Shown: positions 8,207-16,692 of the stretch, in pieces
How the letters are laid out: each line of letters begins with the position of its first letter
Position numbering within the stretch: position 1 is the stretch's first letter
Assembly (NCBI GenBank): GCA_934630855.1
Contig: CAKTWW010000012.1
Span: forward strand, 1-45,780
Length of the DNA: 45,780 nucleotides
Direction: 5' to 3'
Source of the DNA: an uncultured Collinsella sp.
GTDB taxonomy: Bacteria > Actinomycetota > Coriobacteriia > Coriobacteriales > Coriobacteriaceae
Notes under the pieces: generated by a model
The model's input: the letters and a program-made list of their open reading frames with translations, nothing else
Databases searched by the model: none
Told to the model about the DNA's origin: nothing
Translations under genes and position numbers: made by a program

Positions 8207-9538
8207 ATGAAGTACTTTGGCACCGATGGCTTTCGCGGCGAGGCCAATGTTGGGCTGACCGTAGAGCATGCGTACAAGATCGGCCGCTTTGTGGGCTGGT
8301 ATTACGGCGCCAATCGCGAGCGCAAAGCACGCGTGATTGTTGGCAAGGACACGCGTCGCTCGAGCTATATGTTCGAGGCGGCACTGGTGAGCGGCCTGGT
8401 CGCGAGCGGCGCAGATGCCTATATGCTGCACGTGATCCCGACGCCGGGTGTGGCGCATCAGACCGTGGAGGGCTGCTTTGATTGCGGCATCATGATCAGC
8501 GCGAGCCACAACCCGTTTTGTGATAACGGCATTAAGCTCGTCAACGGCGACGGCTTTAAGATGGACGAGGACGTGCTGGAGCTCATCGAGGGCTATATCG
8601 ACGGCAAGAGCGAAGTGCCGCTGGCCACGGGCAACCACATCGGTGCCACGGTGGACTACATGCAGGGCCGTAACCGCTACATCGCCTCGCTCATCGCAAG
8701 TGCGAACTTTTCGCTGCAGGGCGTCAAGATCGGCCTGGACTGCGCCAACGGCTCGGCGTCCTCGGTCGCTAAGCCGGTGTTTGACGCACTGGGCGCCGAC
8801 GTGCGCGTAATTAACGCCGCGCCCGACGGCTTCAACATCAATGTGGACTGTGGCTCCACGCACATGGAGCGCCTGCAGCGCCATGTGGTTGAGCAGGGCC
8901 TGGACGTGGGCTTTGCCTATGACGGCGATGCCGACCGCTGCCTGGCCGTGGACGAGCGCGGCCGCGTGGTCGACGGCGACCAGATTCTGTATGTGTGCGG
9001 TGTGTATCTAAACAAGCACGGTCGCCTTTCGGGCGGTACCGTGGTGCCGACGATCGCCAGCAACTTTGGTCTGATCAAGTCGCTGGAACTTGCCGGTCTG
9101 AGCGCCGTGACCAGCGGCGTGGGCGACCGCCATGTGTATGCCAAGATGCGCGAGGGCGGTTACAGCCTAGGCGGCGAGCAGACGGGTCACACGATCTTTG
9201 GCGATATCGAGCGCACGGGCGACGGCATCATGACGTCGCTGCGCGTGATGGAAGTGATTCGCGCCGAGCGTGAGACGCTCTCGCAGCTCACGGCGCCGTG
9301 CAAGCTGCTGCCGCAGGCGCAGGTCGCCGTGCGCGTGGCCGACAAGGACGCGGCGCTGGATAGTATGGGCGTGCAGAACGCCATCGCCGAGGCCGAGGCT
9401 TCGCTGGCGGGCGAGGGCCGCGTGCTCGTGCGCAAGAGCGGAACCGAGTCGGTCATCCGCGTCCTTGCCGAAGCTCCCGACCAAACAGCCGCCGAAGCCG
9501 CCATGAAGCGCATCGCCGCTGCCCTAGAAACTCTGTAA
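8207..9538 (+). CDS. glmM: Phosphoglucosamine mutase
   Basis: GlmM interconverts glucosamine-6-phosphate and glucosamine-1-phosphate, feeding UDP-GlcNAc for peptidoglycan and wall polymers. The 443-residue product has every alpha-D-phosphohexomutase landmark. These are GTDGFRG at the N-terminus, SASHNP with the phosphorylated Ser near residue 100, the metal loop DGDADR near residue 245, the sugar-specificity loop GGEQTGH near residue 325, and the phosphate-binding RKSGTES near residue 410. Length is normal for GlmM. It follows the DUF4012 gene by three bases and is closed by a terminator shared with the convergent M32 gene. Related PMM/PGM enzymes share these motifs, but the bacterial GlmM pattern fits best. 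Confidence 0.95.
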   Translation: MKYFGTDGFRGEANVGLTVEHAYKIGRFVGWYYGANRERKARVIVGKDTRRSSYMFEAALVSGLVASGADAYMLHVIPTPGVAHQTVEGCFDCGIMISASHNPFCDNGIKLVNGDGFKMDEDVLELIEGYIDGKSEVPLATGNHIGATVDYMQGRNRYIASLIASANFSLQGVKIGLDCANGSASSVAKPVFDALGADVRVINAAPDGFNINVDCGSTHMERLQRHVVEQGLDVGFAYDGDADRCLAVDERGRVVDGDQILYVCGVYLNKHGRLSGGTVVPTIASNFGLIKSLELAGLSAVTSGVGDRHVYAKMREGGYSLGGEQTGHTIFGDIERTGDGIMTSLRVMEVIRAERETLSQLTAPCKLLPQAQVAVRVADKDAALDSMGVQNAIAEAEASLAGEGRVLVRKSGTESVIRVLAEAPDQTAAEAAMKRIAAALETL

Positions 9539-9540
9539 GG

Positions 9541-9657
9541 TAGTCGTTGGGGACGTTCTTAAACGACTAGTTATCGGGGACACTCTTCGCCATCCGGCAC
9601 TTGGCTGACAAAGGGTGTCCCAAACGACTAGTCGTTTAAGAACGTCCCCAATGACTA
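9541..9657. repeat. MITE-like 117-bp palindromic element
   Basis: The terminal arms 9541-9570 and 9628-9657 are inverted copies of each other, 29 of 30 bases matching. Inside them a second inverted pair, GGGACACTCTT and AAGGGTGTCCC, makes a nested stem. AAACGACTAGTCGTTT (9622-9637) is itself a perfect palindrome. Both ends begin or end in TA. The element sits between the stop of glmM and the terminator. It encodes nothing and looks like a small non-autonomous inverted-repeat element. Confidence 0.75.
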
Positions 9658-9664
9658 GGTGGAG

Positions 9665-9703
9665 AAAGGGGGCGCCGCGAAACCAATCCGCAGCGCCCCC
9701 TTT
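9665..9703. terminator. Bidirectional terminator between glmM and the M32 gene
   Basis: AAAGGGGGCGC (9665-9675) pairs with GCGCCCCCTTT (9693-9703) around a 17-base loop. The A and T ends serve both strands, consistent with two convergent genes. Confidence 0.8.
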
Positions 9704-9725
9704 GCGTTGACGTGTCGGTTATGTC

Positions 9726-11300
9726 TTACAGCTCGTACAGCGTGGTGAACTTGTCCTGGAGATAGCTGCAGTAGTAGCGGGCGTCAAACGCCATGCCGCA
9801 AGCGCCCTTGATGAGCTCCGGCGCGTCCTTGGCGCGGCCCCACTGCCAAATGTGCTCGCCCAGCCACGCACGGACGGGTGCCAGGTCGCCGCTTGCGCAG
9901 GCGCCGGTAAGGTCGACACCGTCGCGGCACATGGCCGGTACAAACATGGCGTCGTAGGCGCTGCCCAACGCATAGGTTGGGAAGTAGCCAAACGAGCCGC
10001 CGCTCCAGTGCGTGTCCTGCAGGCAGCCATGCATGTCGTCGGGGACCGGAATGCCCAGATACTCGTCCATAAAGCGATTCCAAAGCGCGGGGATATCCTT
10101 GGCCGTGGCCTCGCCGGCAAACAGCATGCGCTCAATCTCGTAGCGCACCATAACGTGCAGCGGATAGGTGAGCTCGTCGGCCTCGGTGCGAATCAACGAC
10201 GGCTGCGCGATGTTCACGGCGTGGTAGAGCGTATCCTCGTCCACGTTGCCGTAGACCTCGGGCGCGTGACGGCGCAGCACCTCGAGCAACGGACCCATAA
10301 AGGCACGGCTACGACCCACGGTGTTCTCAAAGAAACGGCTCTGGCTCTCGTGGATGCCCATGGAGGTGCCGCCCTCCAGGCACGTGCGCGCGTAAGCGGG
10401 GTTCACGCCCAACTCGTACATGGCGTGGCCGGCCTCGTGGATGATGCTATAGACGTTGGAGATGCAGTCGTCCTCGTAGATGTGCGTGGCGATGCGCGCG
10501 TCGCCCACCGAGAAGCCCTCGCTAAACGGATGCTCGGTAAAGGCGAGCGTGGTGTCATCCAGATTGAGGCCGACGAGCTTCATCAGGTCAAAGCTCATGG
10601 CGCGCTGGGCGGCCTCGGGCACATGGGCGTGCAAAAAGTCGGCAGCGGGCTGCTGGCCGCGCTCACCGATGGCGTGCACGAGCGGCACGACCGTGGCCTT
10701 GACCTCGTTGCAAAATGCGTCGAAGCTCTCGGTGGAAAGGCCGCGCTCATACTGGTCGAGCCAAACGTCGTACGGGTCGCGCTGGGGGTCCATGAGTTCG
10801 GCCTGATGCTTAAGCTGTCCGACGATTCTGTCCACGTAGGGCTCAAAGCTCGCCCAGTCGTTGGCGGACTTGGCCTTGTGCCACACGGCGTCGGCCTCGC
10901 AGGTGAGCCTGGTCCAGGCCTCGGCTTCCTCGGTGGGGATAGCGCTGGCCTCGCGCTGGTCGCGGCCGAGCACGCGGATCTCGTCGAGCAGCTGCGGGTC
11001 GTCGACCTTGCCGCCCACAACCGTCTCGCGCGCCAGCGAACGCACGAGTTCAACGGACTTTTCGCTGGTCAGGAGCTTATGATGCTCGCCTGCAAGGGTA
11101 CCCATGGCGTCGGCGCGGGCGGCGGCGCCGTTGGCGGGGGCGATGGTCGCGCCATCGAACTCGGCGATCTTGAGCAGATACTCGCGGGTCCACAGCTTGC
11201 CCTCGAGTTTGCGGAACTTCTTGACGGCCTTTTCGGCCTTGATGCCCTTGGCGGCTTTTGCCACGGCGGCCTTGGCCTTCTTATCGAACTTCTTTCCCAT
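9726..11300 (-). CDS. M32 family metallocarboxypeptidase
   Basis: This 524-residue cytosolic zinc carboxypeptidase releases C-terminal residues from peptides (thermostable carboxypeptidase 1/Taq family). The zinc site HEAGH is at about residues 285-289. The downstream GIHESQSRFFEN block supplies the third zinc ligand (Glu) typical of M32. Later family blocks such as NIAQPSLIRTEADELTYPLH are intact. I start at the complement of 11300, giving MGKKFDKKAK, with AAGG ten bases upstream. The frame extends eleven residues further without a ribosome-binding site. The first 45 residues are a basic, Lys/Ala-rich extension absent from the usual 500-residue enzymes. The gene is monocistronic and convergent with glmM. 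Confidence 0.92.
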   Translation of the reverse strand: MGKKFDKKAKAAVAKAAKGIKAEKAVKKFRKLEGKLWTREYLLKIAEFDGATIAPANGAAARADAMGTLAGEHHKLLTSEKSVELVRSLARETVVGGKVDDPQLLDEIRVLGRDQREASAIPTEEAEAWTRLTCEADAVWHKAKSANDWASFEPYVDRIVGQLKHQAELMDPQRDPYDVWLDQYERGLSTESFDAFCNEVKATVVPLVHAIGERGQQPAADFLHAHVPEAAQRAMSFDLMKLVGLNLDDTTLAFTEHPFSEGFSVGDARIATHIYEDDCISNVYSIIHEAGHAMYELGVNPAYARTCLEGGTSMGIHESQSRFFENTVGRSRAFMGPLLEVLRRHAPEVYGNVDEDTLYHAVNIAQPSLIRTEADELTYPLHVMVRYEIERMLFAGEATAKDIPALWNRFMDEYLGIPVPDDMHGCLQDTHWSGGSFGYFPTYALGSAYDAMFVPAMCRDGVDLTGACASGDLAPVRAWLGEHIWQWGRAKDAPELIKGACGMAFDARYYCSYLQDKFTTLYEL

Positions 11301-11429
11301 ACCATAACCTTGATCTCGCAGGCCGAGCGCCAAAGGTGGACGTGCGGCCAGTTTGCACAGCTACCTGCCTTGTACCCAGCGCGAACAAAACGGAACGCGG
11401 CGATGTGTACGCAGAATGTGTTATCCTAT

Positions 11430-11720
11430 AGCCCAATGCGTTGACGGAGAGGGTTTTGCCCGCCGCGTCGCCGGCAAGAGAGGGAGGGTCATGGGCTGCA
11501 AGCCTTCCTGCGGTGGCAAGGGCCAAGCGTTCACTCCCGAGCAGCGACCTCAACGGGCGCGCGGCCAGCGGCGGCGAAGCCCCAGTAGGGAAGCCGTGAG
11601 CCTCGCGACAAGGGGCGCAGAGTGGGCACGGCGGGCCAGACATCCGCCGGGTCAAACAAGGTGGTACCGCGGAATTCAACCGTCCTTGGGCAATGCACAT
11701 GCCCGAGGACGGTTTTTTGT
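11430..11720 (+). promoter_or_regulatory. T-box leader of pheST
   Basis: The diagnostic T-box sequence AAGGTGGTACCGCGG lies at 11658-11672 and is followed at once by an intrinsic terminator. It can form an antiterminator with the 5' side of that hairpin. Upstream there is a long Stem I region with AGAGAGGGAGGG on its 5' side. A TTC triplet at 11530-11532 followed by A, beside CTCCC that can pair with GGGAG upstream, is a good candidate specifier codon for phenylalanine. Uncharged tRNA-Phe would favour readthrough into pheS. The T-box itself is certain; the exact boundaries and the specifier are inference. Confidence 0.9.
11678..11718 (+). terminator. T-box attenuator hairpin
   Basis: AACCGTCCT-T-GGGCA pairs with TGCCC-G-AGGACGGTT across a short loop and is followed by a run of six T. 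It is the conditional terminator of the pheS T-box leader, 86 bases ahead of the pheS start. Confidence 0.9.
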
Positions 11721-11803
11721 TACCGAACCGGGCCGCACATTCGCAGCGTCGGGTGGCGTCAGCCGCCGCGGCATGTGGACGTGCGAGAGACGAAAGGGAA
11801 GAC

Positions 11804-12880
11804 ATGAGTCTGATTGATGATCTGGTCAAACTCGAGGAAGAGGCCAAGGAGCTCGTCGCAGGCGCCGACGACGCCGCCAAGCTCGAGGCCGCACGCATTG
11901 AGCTGCTCGGCCGCAAGGGCCGCATCACCGGCCTGATGCGCATGATGGGCAAGCTCGCCCCCGAGGATCGACCCGTCATGGGCAAGCGCGCCAACGAGAT
12001 GCGCCAGCTGATTGAGGGCATGCTCGACGAGCGCACGACCGAGATGAGGGCCGCCGCCCTCAAGCATGCGCTTGAGCACGAGGCCGTCGATATCACGCTG
12101 CCGGGCATCCGTCCGCAGATCGGTCACCAGCACCTGATCAAGCAGATCATCGAGGAAGCCGAGGACATCTTCTGCGGCATCGGCTACACCGTCGAGTCCG
12201 GCCCCATGGTCGACACCTCCTACTACAACTTCACCGCGCTCAACGCGCCCATGGATCACCCGAGCCGCTCGGCCCGCGATACGTTCTACGTGGTCGACAA
12301 CAACCCCGGTAGCGTCGCACACCCCGAGGCGCACGCCCACGGCGAGTCCGACGTGCTGCTGCGCACCCAGACCTCGGGCGTGCAGATCCATACCATGGAG
12401 TCGCAGAAGCCGCCCATCTACATGATCTGCCCGGGCACCGTCTATCGTCCTGACACGGCCGACGCCTGCCACCTGCCGCAGTTCAACCAGATCGAGGGCC
12501 TGGTCGTCGACGAGGGCATCACCTTCGGCGATCTGAAGGGCACGCTCGACTACTTTGTTAAGTGCATGTTTGGCGAGGACCGCAAGACGCGTTACCGCCC
12601 GCACTTCTTCCCCTTCACCGAGCCGAGCTGTGAGGTTGACGTGAGCTGCCACGTGTGTGGCGGCAAGGGCTGCAACTTCTGCAAGCACAGCGGCTGGATC
12701 GAGATCCTGGGCTGCGGCATGGTCGACCCCAACGTCCTCATCAACTGCGGCATCGACCCCGAGAAGTACACCGGCTTCGCCTTTGGCATTGGCGCCGAGC
12801 GCGTCGCGGCCCTGCGCTACGACCTGCCCGACCTCAGAACTCTCATGACGGGCGATATGAGATTCTTAAATCAGTTCTAA
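11804..12880 (+). CDS. pheS: Phenylalanine-tRNA ligase alpha subunit
   Basis: PheS forms the alpha2-beta2 enzyme with PheT and carries the catalytic core that charges tRNA-Phe. The 358-residue length is normal. Visible landmarks are the N-terminal coiled coil, HPSRSARDTFYV (class II motif 1 region), VYRPDTADACH with QFNQIEGLVVD (motif 2 region), and FGIGAERVAALRYDLPDLR (motif 3). A Cys-rich stretch, CHVCGGKGCNFCKHSGW, just before motif 3 is usual for bacterial PheS. ATG 11804 follows GAAAGGGA; the frame runs upstream through the terminator hairpin and must not start there. It is under T-box control and followed by pheT after 45 bases. Confidence 0.97.
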   Translation: MSLIDDLVKLEEEAKELVAGADDAAKLEAARIELLGRKGRITGLMRMMGKLAPEDRPVMGKRANEMRQLIEGMLDERTTEMRAAALKHALEHEAVDITLPGIRPQIGHQHLIKQIIEEAEDIFCGIGYTVESGPMVDTSYYNFTALNAPMDHPSRSARDTFYVVDNNPGSVAHPEAHAHGESDVLLRTQTSGVQIHTMESQKPPIYMICPGTVYRPDTADACHLPQFNQIEGLVVDEGITFGDLKGTLDYFVKCMFGEDRKTRYRPHFFPFTEPSCEVDVSCHVCGGKGCNFCKHSGWIEILGCGMVDPNVLINCGIDPEKYTGFAFGIGAERVAALRYDLPDLRTLMTGDMRFLNQF

Positions 12881-12925
12881 ATCACCCGTTCTAGCAGGCA
12901 TTTCTTTCTCATAAGGAGTAATCAA

Positions 12926-15379
12926 GTGAGAGTTTCTTACGACTGGCTCAAGACCATGATCGATATTCCGGAGGATCCCAAGACCCTTTCGGACGAATAT
13001 ATCCGTACCGGCACCGAGGTCGAGGCGATCGACACCGTGGGCGAGTCTTTCGACCACGTGGTGACCGCCAAGGTGCTCACCAAGACCCCGCACCCCGATA
13101 GTGACCACATGTATGTGTGCTCGGTCGACGTGGGCGACAAGAATCTCGACGCCGATGGCAACCCCGCTCCGCTGCAGATCGTCTGCGGCGCGCAGAACTT
13201 CGAGGCCGGCGACCACATCGTCACGGCCATGATCGGCGCTGTCCTGCCCGGCGACGTCAAGATCAAGAAGAGCAAGCTTCGCGGCGTCGTGTCCATGGGC
13301 ATGAACTGCTCCGCGCGCGAGCTCGGCTTGGGCGGCGACCACTCCGGCATCATGATCCTGCCCGAGGACACGCCCTGCGGCATGCCGTTTGCCGAGTACG
13401 TGGGCTCGAGCGACACCGTGCTCGACTGCGAGATTACGCCCAACCGCCCCGACTGCCTGTCCATGATCGGCATGGCCCGCGAGACCGGCGCCATCTTCGA
13501 CCGCGATTTCCACGTTGAGCTGCCCGCCATCAAGGCCGAGTCCGGCCGTGCGACCGACGACGAGCTTTCCGTCGAGATCGCCGACGAGGGCCTGTGCGAC
13601 CGTTACGTTGCCCGCATCGTACGCAACGTCAAGGTCGGCCCGTCGCCCGACTGGATGGTCAAGCGCCTCAACGCCCTGGGCGTGCGCCCGCACAACAACA
13701 TCGTCGACATCACCAACTACGTGATGATGCTCACCGGCCAGCCGCTGCACGCCTTTGACCTCGACACCTTTGCCGAGCGCGAGGGCCGTCGCCGCGTGGT
13801 GGTTCGCGCTGCCCAGCAGGACGAGAAGTTTACGACCCTCGACGGCGAGGAGCGTGTGCTCGACGCCGGCATGGGCCTGATCACCGACGGCGAGCGCCCC
13901 GTGGCGCTGGCCGGTGTTATGGGCGGCATGGATTCCGAGATCGAGGACGATACCGTCGACGTGATGGTCGAGAGCGCCTGCTTCAACGCTGGCCGCACCT
14001 CGCACACCAGCCGCGACCTGTCGCTGATCTCCGACGCTTCCATCCGCTTTGAGCGCCAGGTCGACGAGACCGGCTGCGTGGACGTCGCCAACGTCACCTG
14101 CGCCCTTATCGAGGAGATTGCCGGCGGCGAGGTCGCTCCCGGCTACGTTGACGTGTTCCCCGCGCCCAAGACCATCGACAGCATTAAGCTGCGCCTGGCC
14201 CGCGTGCACGCCATCTGCGGCGCCGATATTGAGCCCGACTTTATCGAGCGCTCGCTTACCCGCCTGGGCTGCACCGTCGAGCGCGACGGCGAGGACTTTA
14301 TCGTCACCCCGCCGAGCTTCCGCCCCGACCTGCCGCGTGAGATTGACCTGATCGAGGAGGTCCTGCGCCTGTGGGGCATGGGCCGCGTGACGGCGACCAT
14401 CCCGGCTGCCAAGAACCACATCGGCGGCCTGACCTGCGAGCAGAAGCTCACCCGCAAGGTCGGCGAGATTCTGCGCGCCTGCGGCCTCAACGAGACCACG
14501 ACCTTTGGCTTTGCCGCACCGGGCGACCTGGAGAAGATCGGCATGTCCACCGAGGGCCGCGGCTGCCCCGTGGTGCTCATGAACCCGCTGGTGGCCGAGC
14601 AGACCGAGATGCGTCGTTCGCTGCTGCCGGGCCTGCTGCAGTCCGTTACCTACAACGAGGCCCACGGCACGCCCAACGTGCATCTGTACGAGGTCGGCAG
14701 CCTGTTCCACGGCCGCGAGAACGCCAGCCTGCCCAAGGAGACCAAGTCCGTGGCGGGCGTGCTCTCGGGCCAGTGGAGCGAGCAGTCCTGGAACATGAAG
14801 TACCGCAAGCTGCGCTTCTTCTTTGGCAAGGGCATCGTTGAGGAGCTGCTTGCCCAGCTGCGCATCGAGAAGGTTCGCTTCCGTCCCGTCGAGGGCGAGG
14901 GCTATGCCTTCCTGCAGCCGGGCCGTGCGGCCGAGGTTCTGTCTGGCGGTACCGTGCTGGGCTGGGTCGGCGAGATCCACCCCGAGGCACGCGAGGCTAT
15001 GGGCATTGACGAGGTCGTCGTTGCCTTTGAGCTCGACCTGGACAAGCTGATCAAGGGCGCTCGCAACCAGGAGAACTACCGCGAGTTCTCGCAGTACCCG
15101 GCCGTCGAGCATGACCTTGCTATCGTGGTCGACAACGCCGTGACCTGCGAGGATCTTGAGCGTCGCATTACCAGCGCTGGCGGCAAGCTGCTCGAGGGCG
15201 TGCGCCTGTTCGACGTCTACCGCGATCCGGTTCGTATCGGTAAGGGCAAGAAGTCCATGGCATTCGCGCTTACGTATCGCTCCGATGACCACACGCTCAC
15301 CAGCGAAGAGGTCGAGAAAGCGCACCAGAAGATCGTCACCAAGGTGTGCAAGGGTGTGAACGGCGAGGTCCGCGGCTAG
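12926..15379 (+). CDS. pheT: Phenylalanine-tRNA ligase beta subunit
   Basis: PheT binds and edits tRNA-Phe as partner of PheS. The 817 residues show the full-length bacterial architecture. It begins with an N-terminal tRNA-binding OB fold around residues 40-150. The B3/B4 editing region follows at about 210-390. B5 and the catalytic-like domain come next (SFRPDLPREIDLIEEVLR near 470). The C-terminal ferredoxin-like anticodon-binding domain ends in SMAFALTYRSDDHTLTSEEV. Translation starts at GTG 12926 behind an AAGGAG eight bases upstream. No truncation or frameshift is seen. It forms one operon with pheS. Confidence 0.97.
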   Translation: MRVSYDWLKTMIDIPEDPKTLSDEYIRTGTEVEAIDTVGESFDHVVTAKVLTKTPHPDSDHMYVCSVDVGDKNLDADGNPAPLQIVCGAQNFEAGDHIVTAMIGAVLPGDVKIKKSKLRGVVSMGMNCSARELGLGGDHSGIMILPEDTPCGMPFAEYVGSSDTVLDCEITPNRPDCLSMIGMARETGAIFDRDFHVELPAIKAESGRATDDELSVEIADEGLCDRYVARIVRNVKVGPSPDWMVKRLNALGVRPHNNIVDITNYVMMLTGQPLHAFDLDTFAEREGRRRVVVRAAQQDEKFTTLDGEERVLDAGMGLITDGERPVALAGVMGGMDSEIEDDTVDVMVESACFNAGRTSHTSRDLSLISDASIRFERQVDETGCVDVANVTCALIEEIAGGEVAPGYVDVFPAPKTIDSIKLRLARVHAICGADIEPDFIERSLTRLGCTVERDGEDFIVTPPSFRPDLPREIDLIEEVLRLWGMGRVTATIPAAKNHIGGLTCEQKLTRKVGEILRACGLNETTTFGFAAPGDLEKIGMSTEGRGCPVVLMNPLVAEQTEMRRSLLPGLLQSVTYNEAHGTPNVHLYEVGSLFHGRENASLPKETKSVAGVLSGQWSEQSWNMKYRKLRFFFGKGIVEELLAQLRIEKVRFRPVEGEGYAFLQPGRAAEVLSGGTVLGWVGEIHPEAREAMGIDEVVVAFELDLDKLIKGARNQENYREFSQYPAVEHDLAIVVDNAVTCEDLERRITSAGGKLLEGVRLFDVYRDPVRIGKGKKSMAFALTYRSDDHTLTSEEVEKAHQKIVTKVCKGVNGEVRG

Positions 15380-15466
15380 GGCTTGCGACTGAGGCGTGGA
15401 CCGACGGGCGACGGCACGACTGAGGTGCCGCCCGTCGGCGCCTTGCGTCTGTGACATATGTATTGC

Positions 15467-15505
15467 AAAACGGCGTGCTGCTTTGTTGGCGGCACGCCGT
15501 TTTGC
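15467..15505 (+). terminator. Terminator of pheST
   Basis: AAAACGGCGTGC and GCACGCCGTTTT flank a thirteen-base loop, giving a perfect stem with A and T tails. A weaker GC-rich hairpin lies just upstream at 15401-15438 but has no T-run. The 3' side overlaps the spacer of the next promoter. Confidence 0.85.
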
Positions 15506-15511
15506 TATCAT
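15483..15511 (+). promoter_or_regulatory. Candidate promoter of the nickel/cobalt ECF operon
   Basis: TTGTTG (15483-15488) and TATCAT (15506-15511) are 17 bases apart. Transcription would start near 15518, immediately before the NikR-like dyad. The -35 lies in the loop of the pheT terminator, so the two elements overlap. The -35 is only a partial consensus match. Confidence 0.5.
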
Positions 15512-15520
15512 AGCCCGCGG

Positions 15521-15550
15521 AGTGTTACGAACATGACGAGTCGTAACACT
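15521..15550. promoter_or_regulatory. NikR-like operator
   Basis: A perfect ten-base inverted repeat, AGTGTTACGA / TCGTAACACT, separated by ten bases. Written in NikR form this is GTGTTAC-N14-GTAACAC, which matches the NikR signal described for Desulfovibrio-type bacteria. Its place just after the predicted transcription start and 56 bases before cbiM suits nickel-dependent repression. No nikR gene is in the window, so the regulator is inferred. Confidence 0.7.
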
Positions 15551-15606
15551 GACGATATGGTTCAAACGGCGCCGCGATCCTGCGCGCCGACAACCGGGAG
15601 GCGTAT

Positions 15607-16692
15607 ATGCACATTCCAGATAATTACCTGTCCCCGCAGACGGACGCCGTGATGGCGGTGGCGATGGTCCCCGTATGGGTCCACTGCATTAAGAAGGTGC
15701 GCGCCACGCTCGACCGCGAGCACATGGCTTTCCTGGGCATTTGCGCTGCGTTCTCCTTCCTGCTCATGATGTTCAACGTGCCGCTGCCCGGCGGTACCAC
15801 GGGTCACGCCGTCGGCGGCGCCCTTATCGCGCTGCTGCTGGGCCCCGAGGCCGCAGCCATCGCAGTTTCGGTCGCGCTCGCGCTGCAGGCGCTGCTGTTT
15901 GGCGACGGCGGCGTCCTGTCCTTTGGCGCCAACTGCTTTAACATGGCCTTCGTGCTGCCGTTTACCGCCGCTATCGTGTTTCGCGCGCTCAACAGCCGCC
16001 TGCACGACAAGAGCTGGGGCACCTCGGTTTCTGCCATCGTGAGCGGTTGGGTCGGCCTGTGCCTGGCGGCCCTGTGCGCGGCCATCGAGTTTGGCATTCA
16101 GCCCATGCTCTTCACCAATGCCTCGGGGGCTCCACTGTACTGCCCCTTCCCGCTGTCTGTTTCCATTCCGGCCATGTTGATCCCGCATATGCTGGTCGCC
16201 GGTGTCGTCGAGGGCGTGGCGACGGCCGCTATCTACGGTTTCATTAAGAAGACGGCGCCGAGCATCATTGTCGGGCCCGAGGCCGTTGACGGCCAGCTCG
16301 CCGCCGATGGCGCTGCCGCCAAGAAGACCTCGCTGATCCCCACGCTCATCCTGGTCGCCGTGCTTGTCGTGGCGACGCCGCTGGGTCTACTTGCTACCGG
16401 TGACGCTTGGGGCGAGTGGGACGCCGAGGGTGCCGCGACCGCCGTGCAGGAGGCTGGCGATGACAGCCTGCAGGCCTCGGTCGGTCTGGATGCCCCGACG
16501 TTTGCCGATGCGCTGCCTACGGGTGACTACCTGCAGGCGTATTCCGAGGAGCAGGGTCTCGGCTTTGCTGGTCAGGCCGCCATGTATATCCTCTCCGGCG
16601 TGATTGGCGTCGCGGTGCTTACCATCGTCTTCCGTCTTATTTCGTTGACGACAAAGGAAAGCGTAGCCAATGGCAATGGCCGAGTTGCCTAG
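15607..16692 (+). CDS. ECF nickel/cobalt transporter S component (CbiM/NikM fused to NikN-like C-terminus)
   Basis: The substrate-binding membrane component of an energy-coupling-factor importer for Ni2+ or Co2+. It starts MHIPDNYLSP; Met1 and His2 at the mature N-terminus are metal ligands in this family, so the start at 15607 (GGGAGG upstream) must be right. The core CbiM domain, with GTTGHAVGGA and the FGDGGVLSFGANCFNMA block, covers residues 1-225 with about six helices. The C-terminal 120 residues contain two helices around an outside loop, as in NikN/CbiN-like fused subunits. It overlaps cbiQ by 23 bases. The NikR-like operator favours nickel; cobalt cannot be excluded from the protein. 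Confidence 0.9.
   Translation: MHIPDNYLSPQTDAVMAVAMVPVWVHCIKKVRATLDREHMAFLGICAAFSFLLMMFNVPLPGGTTGHAVGGALIALLLGPEAAAIAVSVALALQALLFGDGGVLSFGANCFNMAFVLPFTAAIVFRALNSRLHDKSWGTSVSAIVSGWVGLCLAALCAAIEFGIQPMLFTNASGAPLYCPFPLSVSIPAMLIPHMLVAGVVEGVATAAIYGFIKKTAPSIIVGPEAVDGQLAADGAAAKKTSLIPTLILVAVLVVATPLGLLATGDAWGEWDAEGAATAVQEAGDDSLQASVGLDAPTFADALPTGDYLQAYSEEQGLGFAGQAAMYILSGVIGVAVLTIVFRLISLTTKESVANGNGRVA

Noticed and set aside
9852..11444. 530-residue open frame opposite the M32 carboxypeptidase gene
   Set aside because: The minus-strand frame has the HEAGH zinc site and family blocks; the plus-strand frame has none and also runs into the T-box leader.
12866..15565. 899-residue open frame on the minus strand opposite pheT
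   Set aside because: It is the antisense shadow of pheT: His/Ala/Gly/Leu-rich composition caused by the high GC third positions of the real gene, with no ribosome-binding site.
15400..15606. Cobalamin or NiCo riboswitch upstream of the CbiM-type gene
   Set aside because: No B12-box or NiCo junction is seen; the leader is short and is explained by the terminator, promoter and NikR-like dyad.
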